From: GWE2-40-63 sp050179685
GTDB taxonomy: Bacteria; Bacteroidota; Bacteroidia; Bacteroidales; SZUA-534
Assembly: GCA_050179685.1 (NCBI GenBank)
Contig: JBFXEW010000023.1
Location: forward strand, 1 to 64,000
Direction: 5' to 3'
DNA length: 64,000 nt
In this document: piece after piece, positions 7,684 through 16,477 of the stretch
Layout: the number at the start of each line of letters is the position of its first letter
How positions within the stretch are numbered: the stretch's first letter is position 1
Made by a program: the position numbers and the translations under genes
Notes under the pieces: model-generated
The model's database searches: none
The model's input: the letters and a program-made list of their open reading frames with translations, nothing else
What the model was told of the DNA's origin: nothing

Positions 7684-9990
7684 CTAACTAAAAGCTTTGA
7701 GACGTTCTGCATTTAATTCATGGCTGGCAAACCGCGATTCCAAATCGGCAAAGGGAATTACAAAACGACAGCCTTCGCGAAAACGGCTGCAGCCATAAGC
7801 TGCTTTTCCTTTTAACAAAGTTCCCTGTCCACATTTGGGGCAGGTTAATATTGGTTTGGCATCATTATTTGGTTCCGTATGCTTTGGTGGTTTTTCAAAT
7901 TCAACTTCAAGGGTAAAATCATTACTCAGGGTTATAACTCCTTTGGTTTTTTCGCCATTAACCACAAAGCCACTGATTTGGCCTGTACGCTTTTTACTTA
8001 AAAGGGTTTCCATTTGTTTGTCGGTAAGTTTCTTACCAAACTGCTCAAAAGGCACAACAAACTGGCAACCTGCTTTGAATTCGGAACAGCCATAAGCCGT
8101 TTTCCCTTTTAACATGGTTCCTTTGCCACATTTGGGACAAGTTATTGAATTGTTCGTTTCCCCTTTTCGGGAATCCTTGTTCTGCTTTCCGCTTTCTTCT
8201 TTTTCTTCTTCAATAGTAATAGCCTGTCTCCGCTCCTGCTTAACCTCGCGCACCAAATCGGATACCATGGTTTTCATTTCGTCTAAAAAGTTCTTGGCAT
8301 CGTACTCCCCGTTTTCAATCAGACGAAGTTTCTTTTCCCACATTCCGGTCAGTTCAACCGATTTAAGCAAATCGTTCTGAATGGTTTCAATTAATTGGAT
8401 GCCGGTGATGGTTGGCACCAGATTCTTGCGTTCGCGACTTACGTATTTGCGTTTAAAAAGGGTTTCAATAATATTTGCCCGGGTACTGGGTCGCCCGATG
8501 CCGTTTTCTTTCATCAACTCACTCAACTCTTCATCATCGACCTGTTTACCGGCTGTTTCCATGGCGCGCAACAAGGTTGCCTCAGTATAAGGTTTGGGCG
8601 GCTGGGTTTGTTTTTCCTGCAAATCGGGAGTGTGCGGACCCCGCTCACCTTTTACAAACTCAGGCATTAACTGACCTTCATCGTCTGTAGAATTTTCGGT
8701 TTCCTTTTTAGGATACAATTCGCGCCATCCCGGTTCTAAAATTACTTTTCCGGTAGCTTTAAATTCCACACCAGCTGTTTCGCCAATTACCGTAGTGTTT
8801 GAAACCGTACAATCGGGATAAAAGGCTGCAATAAAACGTCGGGCAATGGTATCATAAACCTGTTTTTCCTGATAAACCAAGCCTGAAGGCAGCACTCCCG
8901 TAGGAATAATGGCGTGGTGATCGGTTATTTTTTTATCGTCGAAAACCTTTTTCGATTTGCGAATAGGCTCTGTAAGCAAGGGTTTAATAAAGTTCTCGTA
9001 GGGTTTTAGTTTTTCCAAAATGCCTTTTATTTTGGCATGCATGGCGTTGGGCAAAAAAGTGGTGTCGACCCGTGGATAAGTCACCAGCTTACGCTCATAC
9101 AGTTTTTGAATGTGCTGCAAGGTTTCATCGGCGGTAAAAGCAAATTTTTTGTTGCATTCAACCTGAAGCGAGGTTAAATCGAAGAGTTTGGGTGGAGCTT
9201 CGCTTCCCTTTTTTCGGGTAAAGGAAATAATTTCAAAATCATCTTCCTTAATTTTTTCCAAAAAAGCTTCCGCATCTTCTTTAAGCTGAAATCGCCCCTG
9301 CGTAGCATTAAAAACCACATCGCGGTAAGTGGTTTTCAGTTCCCAAAAAGGTTCTGATATAAATTCGGTAATTTCCTTATGGCGTTTTACTATAAGGGCC
9401 AGCGTGGGTGTCTGAACACGACCAATGGATAGCACTCCTTTTCCGTTGGCGTATTTCAGTGTATATAAACGTGTGGCATTCATTCCCAGGAGCCAGTCGC
9501 CAATGCTACGCGCGTTTCCGGCGGCGTAAAGCAAATCGAAATCGGAACCATCCATCAGCTTTTCAAAACCTTCTTTAATGGCTTCATCGGTAAGCGAGGA
9601 TATCCAAAGCCGTTTTAAAGGCTTTTTGCAATTGGCTTTGGTAAGCACCCAACGCTGAATCAATTCCCCTTCGATTCCCGCATCACCACAGTTTATAACT
9701 TCGTCGCAGGCTTGGCTCAGTTTTTCGATGGTATGAAATTGCTTTTGTGCTCCCTCGTTTTCAATCAACTTAATTCCAAAACGTTCGGGAATCATGGGCA
9801 GGGAATCGAAGCGCCACGATTTCCAACGGCCCGTATAATCGTGGGGTTCTTTCAGGGTGCATAAATGGCCAAAAGTCCAGCTTACCTGGTATCCGTTTCC
9901 TTCAAAATAGCCATCGCGACGTTGGTTTGCTCCAACTATCCGGGCAATTTCTTTGGCAACACTGGGTTTTTCGGCTATGCAGAGTTTCAT
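7684..9990 (-). CDS. topB: DNA topoisomerase III (type IA)
   Basis: A 768-aa type IA topoisomerase that relaxes or decatenates DNA through a single-strand break. The N-terminal TOPRIM domain starts MKLCIAEKPS. The central domain has SIGRVQTPTLALI and the active-site tyrosine in LVTYPRVDT. The C-terminus has two zinc-ribbon-like modules, each CPKCG with a later pair of Cys, at about residues 640-660 and 725-750. In the TOPRIM acidic motif the sequence reads GDAGIEGE, with Gly where enterobacterial TopB has the second Asp of DxD. An IS element now ends 30 bases upstream of the start codon, in the promoter region. Confidence 0.93.
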   Translation of the reverse strand: MKLCIAEKPSVAKEIARIVGANQRRDGYFEGNGYQVSWTFGHLCTLKEPHDYTGRWKSWRFDSLPMIPERFGIKLIENEGAQKQFHTIEKLSQACDEVINCGDAGIEGELIQRWVLTKANCKKPLKRLWISSLTDEAIKEGFEKLMDGSDFDLLYAAGNARSIGDWLLGMNATRLYTLKYANGKGVLSIGRVQTPTLALIVKRHKEITEFISEPFWELKTTYRDVVFNATQGRFQLKEDAEAFLEKIKEDDFEIISFTRKKGSEAPPKLFDLTSLQVECNKKFAFTADETLQHIQKLYERKLVTYPRVDTTFLPNAMHAKIKGILEKLKPYENFIKPLLTEPIRKSKKVFDDKKITDHHAIIPTGVLPSGLVYQEKQVYDTIARRFIAAFYPDCTVSNTTVIGETAGVEFKATGKVILEPGWRELYPKKETENSTDDEGQLMPEFVKGERGPHTPDLQEKQTQPPKPYTEATLLRAMETAGKQVDDEELSELMKENGIGRPSTRANIIETLFKRKYVSRERKNLVPTITGIQLIETIQNDLLKSVELTGMWEKKLRLIENGEYDAKNFLDEMKTMVSDLVREVKQERRQAITIEEEKEESGKQNKDSRKGETNNSITCPKCGKGTMLKGKTAYGCSEFKAGCQFVVPFEQFGKKLTDKQMETLLSKKRTGQISGFVVNGEKTKGVITLSNDFTLEVEFEKPPKHTEPNNDAKPILTCPKCGQGTLLKGKAAYGCSRFREGCRFVIPFADLESRFASHELNAERLKAFS

Positions 9991-10009
9991 AATATTTTGC
10001 CACGAACCT

Positions 10010-10019
10010 GCCTACCGGC
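10010..10019. repeat. Target-site duplication of IS, left copy
   Basis: GCCTACCGGC lies directly left of the IS end and is repeated exactly at 11609-11618. Joining the flanks restores a 24-bp near-perfect palindrome, which was the insertion target. Confidence 0.88.
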
Positions 10020-10037
10020 CATAGCCGTCAGGCTAAG
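10020..10037 (+). repeat. IS left inverted repeat
   Basis: CATAGCCGTCAGGCTAAG; it matches the inverted right end with two mismatches. Confidence 0.88.
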
Positions 10038-10141
10038 GCTGTATAGTCTTGTTTTTTAGTTGGTTATATGATATAAATCCTCCTATGGAGGAAGTATCTG
10101 TATTTTTCCCCATTTTTGTAATCTTAATATTTATAAAAAAT

Positions 10142-10180
10142 GAAGGGCAGTAATGTGATGGTGCATTAAATCTGCCCTTC
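10142..10180. terminator. Hairpin inside IS upstream of transposase
   Basis: Perfect 9-bp arms GAAGGGCAG (10142-10150) and CTGCCCTTC (10172-10180) with a 21-nt loop, between the left IS end and the transposase. Such hairpins may block read-through transcription from outside into the transposase; the role here is inferred. Confidence 0.55.
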
Positions 10181-10263
10181 GTTGATTTAAAGATACAAAA
10201 ATAAATTGTTTTTAGGGGAAGAATCGACTAAAAATTACGCGTTTTATTCAATCCAATAGCAAG

Positions 10264-11595
10264 TTGCTTTCAGATAATCTGAGTGATATTTTTTCAGAAG
10301 ACTGCTTAAATGAAATAGCGAAGGAAACTGGATTCGTAAAAAGGTCTTCAACAATTACTGGAGCAAATTTTCTTGAACTGCTACTATCAAATTCAGCTCT
10401 AGGAACATCACTAAGTTTAGAAGATTTAGCTAGTCGTTTTGAATCTACTTTTGGGAAACAGATATCTAAACAAGGATTAGATGAACGCTTCAATGAAAAT
10501 ACAGTTTTATTTCTGAAAAAAGTTCTTAAACAATTACTTGAAAAAGAACTAACTATGGCTTTGCCTGGAAATAAAGAGCCTCAATTTAAATCTTGTCGCT
10601 TACGAGACTCTACACGTTTTGGGTTGCCCAATGAATTTAAAACTGTTTACAAAGGACATGGAGGAGCTACCAAGAGTGAATCGATGATAAGTATACAATA
10701 CGAATTTGACCTTTTGTCTGGCAATCATATAGATTTGCAATTAACCAGTGGATGCCGGAATGATCAAAAAGATACTTTAGAAAGCATTACCAATATTCGG
10801 GAAGGAGAATTATTGATCAGAGACTTAGGTTATGTTACATCGGGATATATTAGGGAGGTTGTTGATGCAAATGCATTTTTCTTAAACCGATTACCATCTC
10901 AAATGTCCATCTATGATCAAAATGGAGAGAAAATTAAATTTGAAACCTTATTTAATAAACTAAAAAAGAATGGTTTACCCTATATTGAATTGCCTATACT
11001 TTTGGGTAAAAAAGCGCAAACACCCTGTCGATTAGTGGTATCTATTTGTGAAGATGATGCTGTAAAGAAACGACTTAAGAAAACAACTAAGAATACACAA
11101 AGTACTGGGCATAAGGTTTCTCAGGAAACTAAAGATAGAGCCAAATTGAATATGTATATTACCAATGCGCCCGAGTCTAAGATAATGGCTCAGAGCATTT
11201 ATCAAATATATACTTTGAGATGGCAAATAGAGTTAATCTTTAAGGTATGGAAGTCTATCGTAAAAATAAATCAGGTCAAAAAGGTAAAACTTCATCGCTT
11301 TGAAAGCATCCTTTTAGCTGGTTTAATATGGGTTTTGGCTAACTGGCGATTGTTTCAGGTTGTTGATAAATGGCTAAAAATTGATAGAAAGAATAAAAAA
11401 TCACTAAGCATCTGGAAATTTTACAAATTTACATCTCACTACTTAAGTAGTTTCATTAACCTAATAAAGGCACAGATAAGTATTGAAGAATGGTTATCCA
11501 CTCTGCTTAGCATAGCCAACTCAAAACTAATCCGGGATGTTAAGAAAGGAGCTTTATCTCATAATCAGAGGCTTGAGGCGTTATTTAGTTCTTAA
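10264..11595 (+). CDS. IS4-family DDE transposase
   Basis: A 443-aa transposase (numbered from the TTG at 10264). DDE acidic residues are Asp115 (RDSTRFG), Asp187 (LIRDLGY) and Glu323. The last sits in the IS4 signature Y-(2)-R-(3)-E-(6)-K (Tyr316, Arg319, Glu323, Lys330). The stop codon falls inside the right inverted repeat. The start is doubtful: the frame stays open back to 10216 and encodes plausible sequence (ITRFIQSNSK) before the TTG, with no ATG, so translation may begin at a rare codon such as ATT at 10234, or the ATG may have been lost. Otherwise the gene looks intact. Confidence 0.92.
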   Translation: MLSDNLSDIFSEDCLNEIAKETGFVKRSSTITGANFLELLLSNSALGTSLSLEDLASRFESTFGKQISKQGLDERFNENTVLFLKKVLKQLLEKELTMALPGNKEPQFKSCRLRDSTRFGLPNEFKTVYKGHGGATKSESMISIQYEFDLLSGNHIDLQLTSGCRNDQKDTLESITNIREGELLIRDLGYVTSGYIREVVDANAFFLNRLPSQMSIYDQNGEKIKFETLFNKLKKNGLPYIELPILLGKKAQTPCRLVVSICEDDAVKKRLKKTTKNTQSTGHKVSQETKDRAKLNMYITNAPESKIMAQSIYQIYTLRWQIELIFKVWKSIVKINQVKKVKLHRFESILLAGLIWVLANWRLFQVVDKWLKIDRKNKKSLSIWKFYKFTSHYLSSFINLIKAQISIEEWLSTLLSIANSKLIRDVKKGALSHNQRLEALFSS

Positions 11596-11608
11596 CTTGA
11601 CGGCTATG
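11591..11608 (-). repeat. IS right inverted repeat
   Basis: CTTAACTTGACGGCTATG on the plus strand; it is the inverted partner of 10020-10037 and overlaps the last bases of the transposase gene. Confidence 0.88.
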
Positions 11609-11618
11609 GCCTACCGGC
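11609..11618. repeat. Target-site duplication of IS, right copy
   Basis: GCCTACCGGC, identical to 10010-10019. It continues into AGGCAGGTT, the second half of the palindromic target. Confidence 0.88.
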
Positions 11619-11834
11619 AGGCAGGTTACTCGAATGGACACGAATTTTTAAAAATAACTAATTTTATTGTTTAAATGAAGCCAAAAATAGGCAAGGAAAG
11701 ATTGGTGTGCAAATGGAGTTATTAACAATGTTAAATTGGATTGAACAAGCAAATTTAATTCGCAACATAAGTTAGCTTGTGAATTATTACAGTTTTGAAC
11801 GCTTAAATACTGCAATGGGCTTTATTTTCGATGA

Positions 11835-12719
11835 TTAATCTTTCAACCTTGCCACCAAAACACCGCTAAACGATTTTTTGCTTTGCAAATATTCGCTTAA
11901 GGGGACATCGGTAATTACTACTTTTCCCAAAGTTGATGAAGCATGGCATAGGTGCAATCGACCATTTACACGGATGGCAATACCGGTGTGAGCCACGTCT
12001 AATCCTTTAATGGAAGTAGTTAGCGCAATAATATCGCCTGACTGAATTTTGTTTTCAACCACTTCGATTTGTTCTTTACTTAGATACTTCAGCTTTGTTG
12101 TAGAAACCGCTGCTTCAACAGCTTTTATTTCAGCCAGTAAAGTGCTATCGGCAGCAAAGCGGTTTGTATTCCAGTTTCGCGAAATAATATCCACCCGTGT
12201 ATCCAAATCTACATCACCCAGACTTTCACTAAGCAGGTTTAACAAGCCTTTTTGCTGATTGTCGGTAAGCCATTCGCTGAAATAATGCAAACGCGATGCA
12301 TAACCATCTAAGTTGCCATTTCGATAGCGTAAATGCAATAAATACTGCGCAAAAGCGGGATTCGATAACGCTCCTAACTTTATAGTTAACGAGATTGCCA
12401 ACACATTTTCAACAAAAGTTACACAATCGAATCCTTGCAGGTCGACAACCAAGGTTTCGACCGAATCCTTATCCAGGGTTCCGGCCACATAAGGCGTTTC
12501 CAAAAACAGCGCTGCAATCTTCATTTCAATTTCAGCCAAACTTTTTTGCTGCCAGTTTCCATCTTTGGCCATTTGCCAGACTTCTGCCAATTTTAAACTA
12601 TCGGAAGCAGCTAAATGAAATGCATCCGGGTTTTCGCGCTGAGCAATTGAATTATCAGTTTTATTTCCAGCACATGAAACCAGTAGTAAAGCAGTAAATA
12701 GTATAAGAATTCTGTTCAT
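11835..12719 (-). CDS. DUF1460 (amidase-like) lipoprotein
   Basis: A 294-aa protein with a lipoprotein signal (LLLVSC, Cys16). The catalytic-looking motif GFDCVTFVEN (Cys99), a later DVAHTGIA histidine and C-terminal strands match the DUF1460 family of NlpC/P60-like, N-acetylmuramoyl-L-alanine amidase-like proteins. A role in peptidoglycan turnover at the envelope is therefore likely; the substrate is not known. Numbering uses the ATG at 12717-12719. It has no operon partner: the IS lies downstream of its stop and the his leader region diverges on its other side. Confidence 0.82.
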   Translation of the reverse strand: MNRILILFTALLLVSCAGNKTDNSIAQRENPDAFHLAASDSLKLAEVWQMAKDGNWQQKSLAEIEMKIAALFLETPYVAGTLDKDSVETLVVDLQGFDCVTFVENVLAISLTIKLGALSNPAFAQYLLHLRYRNGNLDGYASRLHYFSEWLTDNQQKGLLNLLSESLGDVDLDTRVDIISRNWNTNRFAADSTLLAEIKAVEAAVSTTKLKYLSKEQIEVVENKIQSGDIIALTTSIKGLDVAHTGIAIRVNGRLHLCHASSTLGKVVITDVPLSEYLQSKKSFSGVLVARLKD

Positions 12720-12878
12720 TTACTTTTGTTTTTCCGCTTTCAATAATACGGCGAATTATTAATAATTTTATTGCATTTCAAAAAAAAACAAAAAAAATTT
12801 AAGACAAAGAAAGCCTCTATAATCAAGAGTTTTTAAGAAAATACCAATTAATAATTTAACAAATATGCGATAGTTTAC

Positions 12879-12908
12879 TTGCACATTAAAATAATTCCTC
12901 TACTTTTG
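12879..12908 (+). promoter_or_regulatory. his operon promoter
   Basis: TTG at 12879-12881 and TACTTTTG at 12901-12908, separated by 19 bases, match the Bacteroidota -33/-7 pattern (TTG, TAnnTTTG). Transcription should start a few bases downstream, leaving a short leader before the His-rich leader peptide. Confidence 0.8.
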
Positions 12909-12932
12909 CTTTCGTAATTAAACAAAAGAAAC

Positions 12933-12995
12933 ATGTATTTAAATCTACATCATCACCATCATCATTTTATTCACGCTCAAAAGGCGCAGAACTGA
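12933..12995 (+). CDS. hisL: Histidine operon leader peptide
   Basis: A 20-codon reading frame from ATG 12933 to TGA 12993-12995. Residues 6-11 are six consecutive histidines and a seventh follows at residue 14. It sits between the his promoter and an intrinsic terminator ahead of hisG, the classic layout of ribosome-mediated attenuation: with enough charged His-tRNA the ribosome reads through and the terminator forms, while stalling at the His codons prevents it. Leader segment CACCATCA (12954-12961) can pair with TGATGGTG (12993-13000), and AAGGCGCA (12981-12988) can compete for the distal terminator arm. The pairings are read by eye; the mechanism is inferred from known his leaders. Confidence 0.9.
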   Translation: MYLNLHHHHHHFIHAQKAQN

Positions 12996-13030
12996 TGGTG
13001 CTGTAGATATAATTAAAACGATATAAACAG

Positions 13031-13060
13031 AAGGCTCGCAGTAATGCGGGCCTTTTTTCG
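13031..13060 (+). terminator. Attenuator terminator of his operon
   Basis: 10-bp arms AAGGCTCGCA (13031-13040) and TGCGGGCCTT (13045-13054), one G-T wobble, with a GTAA loop and a following T-run. Lies 52 bases before hisG and downstream of the His-rich leader peptide. Confidence 0.92.
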
Positions 13061-13111
13061 TTTAGGCAAACCAGTTACAAATCCCGCTCTGGCGGATATA
13101 AAAACACAAAA

Positions 13112-13972
13112 ATGGAAACAGTATTACGAATTGCAGTACAAAAAAGTGGACGGTTAAGTGAAAAAACCCAGGAATTACTCAGACAATGCGGCCTGGATTT
13201 TAATTCGGGAACCAGCCAATTAAAAATTAAGGCCAACAATTTTCCCCTGGAAGTTTTATTTCTTCGCGACGATGATATTCCCGGCTATGTGGCCGATGGC
13301 GTTGCCGACATAGGCGTGGTGGGCGAAAATGTGGTCGATGAAAAATTAGTAACCGTGGATACCGTTCACCGACTGGGTTTTGCCAAATGTCGTTTGTCCA
13401 TTGCTATTCCACGCAGGTTCGAATATGAGGGAACTTCGTACCTTGAAGGCAAACGCATAGCAACTTCTTACCCCAACATCCTGAAAAAGTTTTTAAACGA
13501 AAAAGGTGTTCAGGCTGAAGTTAGCGAAATAAGTGGTTCGGTTGAAATTGCTCCGGCCATTGGTTTAACCGATGCCATTTGCGATATTGTAAGTACCGGA
13601 AGTACTCTGTTGGCCAACGGATTAAAAGAAGTGGAAAGCTTCTATAAATCGGAAGCGGTACTGATTGCCACACCAGGAATGAACGGAGCAAAAAAGCCGC
13701 TCCTCGACAAGCTGGTGTTTAGAATTAAAGCGGTACAGAAAGCCAAACGGAATAAATACATCATTTTAAATGCTCCCAATAATAAAATCGACGAAATCTC
13801 AAAAATACTTCCCGGCATGAAAAGCCCGACGGTTACTCCATTGGCTCTGGATGGCTGGAGCGCTTTGTATTCGGTAGTAGCAGAAGATGAATTCTGGGAA
13901 ATCTGTGAAAAACTACACGAAGCAGGAGCCGAAGGCATTCTAGTAGTACCTATTGAAAAAATGATTTACTAA
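13112..13972 (+). CDS. hisG: ATP phosphoribosyltransferase (long form)
   Basis: A 286-aa HisG, the first and usually feedback-regulated step of histidine biosynthesis: ATP + PRPP to phosphoribosyl-ATP. It opens with LRIAVQKSGRLSE, typical of HisG, and has the phosphate-binding region DIVSTGSTLLANGL near residue 170. At 286 aa it is the long form, with an extra C-terminal ACT-like regulatory domain (about residues 210-286), so no HisZ partner is needed. It is the first structural gene after the leader and attenuator. hisD follows after 9 bases. Confidence 0.97.
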   Translation: METVLRIAVQKSGRLSEKTQELLRQCGLDFNSGTSQLKIKANNFPLEVLFLRDDDIPGYVADGVADIGVVGENVVDEKLVTVDTVHRLGFAKCRLSIAIPRRFEYEGTSYLEGKRIATSYPNILKKFLNEKGVQAEVSEISGSVEIAPAIGLTDAICDIVSTGSTLLANGLKEVESFYKSEAVLIATPGMNGAKKPLLDKLVFRIKAVQKAKRNKYIILNAPNNKIDEISKILPGMKSPTVTPLALDGWSALYSVVAEDEFWEICEKLHEAGAEGILVVPIEKMIY

Positions 13973-13981
13973 AAAAAAACG

Positions 13982-15268
13982 ATGAATAAATTTATAAATC
14001 CACCGGAACAAACCTGGAATGAGCTAATCAGTCGGCCGGTTTTTGATAACAGCCAGTTCTTCCCAAAAGTGCAGGCCATTATCGACGAGGTCAAACTAAA
14101 AGGCGATGAGGCTTTAAAAGCTTTTTCCAGGGAATTCGACCAGGTTGAAATCGATAAATTGAAAGTAAGCGACCCGGAATTTAACGAAGCGCTTGAAACC
14201 ATATCCATGGACTTAAAAACAGCCATTCATACAGCTGCTGCCAATATCGAGAAATTCCATATCGATCAATTGCCCCGGCTAATACGAACCGAAACCATGC
14301 CGGGTGTAGAATGCTGGCAAAAAAGTGTTCCCATTAACCGGGTGGGATTGTATATTCCCGGAGGCACTGCTCCCCTGTTTTCTACTGTATTAATGCTGGC
14401 CATTCCCGCACGAATTGCCCAGTGTCCTGAAATTATTTTATGTACGCCTCCCGATAAAAATGGAAAAATTAATACAGCAATACTTTATGCAGCCCGACTT
14501 TGTGGCGTTACCAAGGTGTTTAAGGTTGGCGGGGCCCAGGCTATTGCAGCTATGGCTTTTGGAACAGAAAGCATTCCCAAAGTCGATAAAATTTTTGGGC
14601 CGGGAAATCAATACGTGACTACCGCCAAACAACTGGTTTCATCGCAAGGAATAGCCATTGATTTACCAGCCGGTCCATCGGAAGTTATGGTTGTTGTTGA
14701 CAAAGAAACACCGGTTGCTTTTGCAGCTGCCGATTTGCTTTCGCAAGCCGAACACGGAGCCGACAGTCAGGTAATTTTGCTTACTCAATTTCCGGAAAAG
14801 TTAAAGGAAATTGAAGCAGAAACCTTAAAACAACTGGAGCAGTTACCGAGAAAAGAATTGGCTGCTAAGGCTTTGGAAAACTCCCGCTTTATATGCTTTA
14901 GCGATTTTAATAAATGTGTCGCTTTTATGAATGCCTACGCACCCGAACACTTAATTTTAGCTGTGGCTGAGCCAAAAGTATGGGCCGACAGGGTAACTCA
15001 GGCCGGTTCAGTTTTTATGGGTTATTACACTCCCGAAAGCGCCGGAGATTATGCTTCGGGAACCAACCACACCCTGCCCACCAACGGATTTGCCAATGCT
15101 TACAGTGGGGTTAATATGGATAGTTACTTAAAGAAAATAACCTTTCAGGAGATAACGCAAAGCGGATTAAAAAACATAGGAAAAACCATTGAAGTTATGG
15201 CTGAAGCAGAGCAGCTAGTGGGACATAAAAACGCAGTGACTGTTCGATTAAATGCTCTATTGCAATAA
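13982..15268 (+). CDS. hisD: Histidinol dehydrogenase
   Basis: A 428-aa zinc enzyme carrying out the last two oxidations, L-histidinol to L-histidine with NAD+. Family segments are plain: NRVGLYIPGGTAPLFSTVLM, FGPGNQYVTTAK, DLPAGPSEVMV and AEHGADSQVIL, with the C-terminal ASGTNHTLPTNG loop. Length is normal. It starts 9 bases after hisG, so the two are translated from one message. No oddities. Confidence 0.97.
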   Translation: MNKFINPPEQTWNELISRPVFDNSQFFPKVQAIIDEVKLKGDEALKAFSREFDQVEIDKLKVSDPEFNEALETISMDLKTAIHTAAANIEKFHIDQLPRLIRTETMPGVECWQKSVPINRVGLYIPGGTAPLFSTVLMLAIPARIAQCPEIILCTPPDKNGKINTAILYAARLCGVTKVFKVGGAQAIAAMAFGTESIPKVDKIFGPGNQYVTTAKQLVSSQGIAIDLPAGPSEVMVVVDKETPVAFAAADLLSQAEHGADSQVILLTQFPEKLKEIEAETLKQLEQLPRKELAAKALENSRFICFSDFNKCVAFMNAYAPEHLILAVAEPKVWADRVTQAGSVFMGYYTPESAGDYASGTNHTLPTNGFANAYSGVNMDSYLKKITFQEITQSGLKNIGKTIEVMAEAEQLVGHKNAVTVRLNALLQ

Positions 15269-15312
15269 TTTAAGATTCTGAATCAATAAACAGAATTATT
15301 AGAATACAAAAT

Positions 15313-15339
15313 AACTGGATTACTGACTCACTGATAAAC
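15313..15339 (+). repeat. Short-word intergenic repeat, copy 2
   Basis: The spacer between hisD and hisC is built of 8-9 nt words around GGATTACTG and ACTCACTGAT, similar to copies at 1213-1245 (opposite strand) and 18296-18340. Confidence 0.5.
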
Positions 15340-15348
15340 AATAAAGAA

Positions 15349-16431
15349 ATGAATGCTTTTGATATTGAAAAACTGGTGCGGCCCAATGTCCGCGAAATGG
15401 CCCCCTACTCTTCGGCTCGTGATGAGTTCGAAGGCGAAGCTCAGATTTATCTCGATGCCAATGAAAATTCCCTGGGCTCTGCCAGTAAGGAACTCTTTAA
15501 TCGCTACCCCGATCCCCGCCAAAACCTTTTACGGGCGCGGGTTGCCGAGCTAAAAGGTGTAAAAGCTGAACAACTGTTTTTTGGTAATGGCAGCGACGAG
15601 CCTATCGATTTGCTTTTCAGGGCCTTTTGTCAGCCGCAAAAAGACCGGGCTTTGATTTTTCCGCCCACCTACGGCATGTATAAAGTACAGGCAAACATAA
15701 ACGACACACCCATTGACGAAATTCCTTTAAACGACGATTTTTCGCTACCTCTTGAAAAAATTCAGGAAGTTGTTAATCCGCAAATAAAACTCATGTTTAT
15801 TTGCTCACCCAATAATCCAAGTGGAAACCTAATCAGTAAAAGTACCATCATCGATATTCTTAGCTGCTTTAAGGGAATCGTTGTGGTTGACGAAGCTTAT
15901 ATTGATTTTACTGCAAGCGATGCCAGTTTGGTTTCTGAAATCGAAAATTATCCCAATTTGGTTGTTCTGCAAACTTTTAGTAAAGCCTGGGGATTGGCCG
16001 GCCTGCGTCTGGGAATGGCTTTTGCACAGAAACCGCTTATCGATATTTTGAATAAAATTAAATATCCTTACAACATCAATCAGCTTACACAGCAGCTTGT
16101 TTTGGAAGCTCTAAACAACGAAACAACTAAAAACCAGATGGTTCAAACGCTTATTAACGAGCGCAAAACACTGGAAAAGGAGTTAGTAAAAAATAATGCG
16201 GTACAAAAAATTTACCCTTCGGATGCCAATTTTTTACTGGTGCGCATCGAAAAAGCCAATCTTTTTTATAAAGAACTGACCGATTCAGGAATTATCGTGC
16301 GTAACCGCAGCAATGTGGCTCTTTGCGACAATTGCCTGCGCATCACCGTAGGTACACCCGACGAAAACCAAACGCTACTAAAGCAAATGCAGAAAATATC
16401 GGACAAACTGCGGGTTAAAAACAAATTGTAA
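15349..16431 (+). CDS. hisC: Histidinol-phosphate aminotransferase
   Basis: A 360-aa class I/II PLP aminotransferase that converts imidazole-acetol phosphate to histidinol phosphate. Signature parts are YLDANENSLG near the N-terminus, FICSPNNPSGN for cofactor binding, VVDEAYIDF, and the PLP lysine in TFSKAWGLAGLRLG. It follows hisD after an 80-base spacer made of short repeated words and precedes hisB by 46 bases. Confidence 0.96.
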   Translation: MNAFDIEKLVRPNVREMAPYSSARDEFEGEAQIYLDANENSLGSASKELFNRYPDPRQNLLRARVAELKGVKAEQLFFGNGSDEPIDLLFRAFCQPQKDRALIFPPTYGMYKVQANINDTPIDEIPLNDDFSLPLEKIQEVVNPQIKLMFICSPNNPSGNLISKSTIIDILSCFKGIVVVDEAYIDFTASDASLVSEIENYPNLVVLQTFSKAWGLAGLRLGMAFAQKPLIDILNKIKYPYNINQLTQQLVLEALNNETTKNQMVQTLINERKTLEKELVKNNAVQKIYPSDANFLLVRIEKANLFYKELTDSGIIVRNRSNVALCDNCLRITVGTPDENQTLLKQMQKISDKLRVKNKL

Positions 16432-16477
16432 CAATAAATCTGCGATGCAAAGCATCAGCGTTTCATAAATATAAATA

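Larger units (their letters stand above)
10020..11608 (+). mobile_element. Complete IS4-family insertion sequence (1589 bp)
   Basis: Terminal inverted repeats of 18 bp (left CATAGCCGTCAGGCTAAG, right CATAGCCGTCAAGTTAAG when reversed; 16 of 18 identical) bound one transposase gene. A perfect 10-bp direct repeat flanks the element. Length, ends and target duplication all fit the IS4 family. It is inserted in a palindromic REP-like sequence between topB and the DUF1460 gene. The intact ends and duplication suggest a fairly recent insertion. Confidence 0.92.

Noticed and set aside
12948..12965. Run of His codons as a metal-binding peptide or His-tag-like contaminant
   Set aside because: Its position between the his promoter and a terminator ahead of hisG explains it as an attenuation leader.
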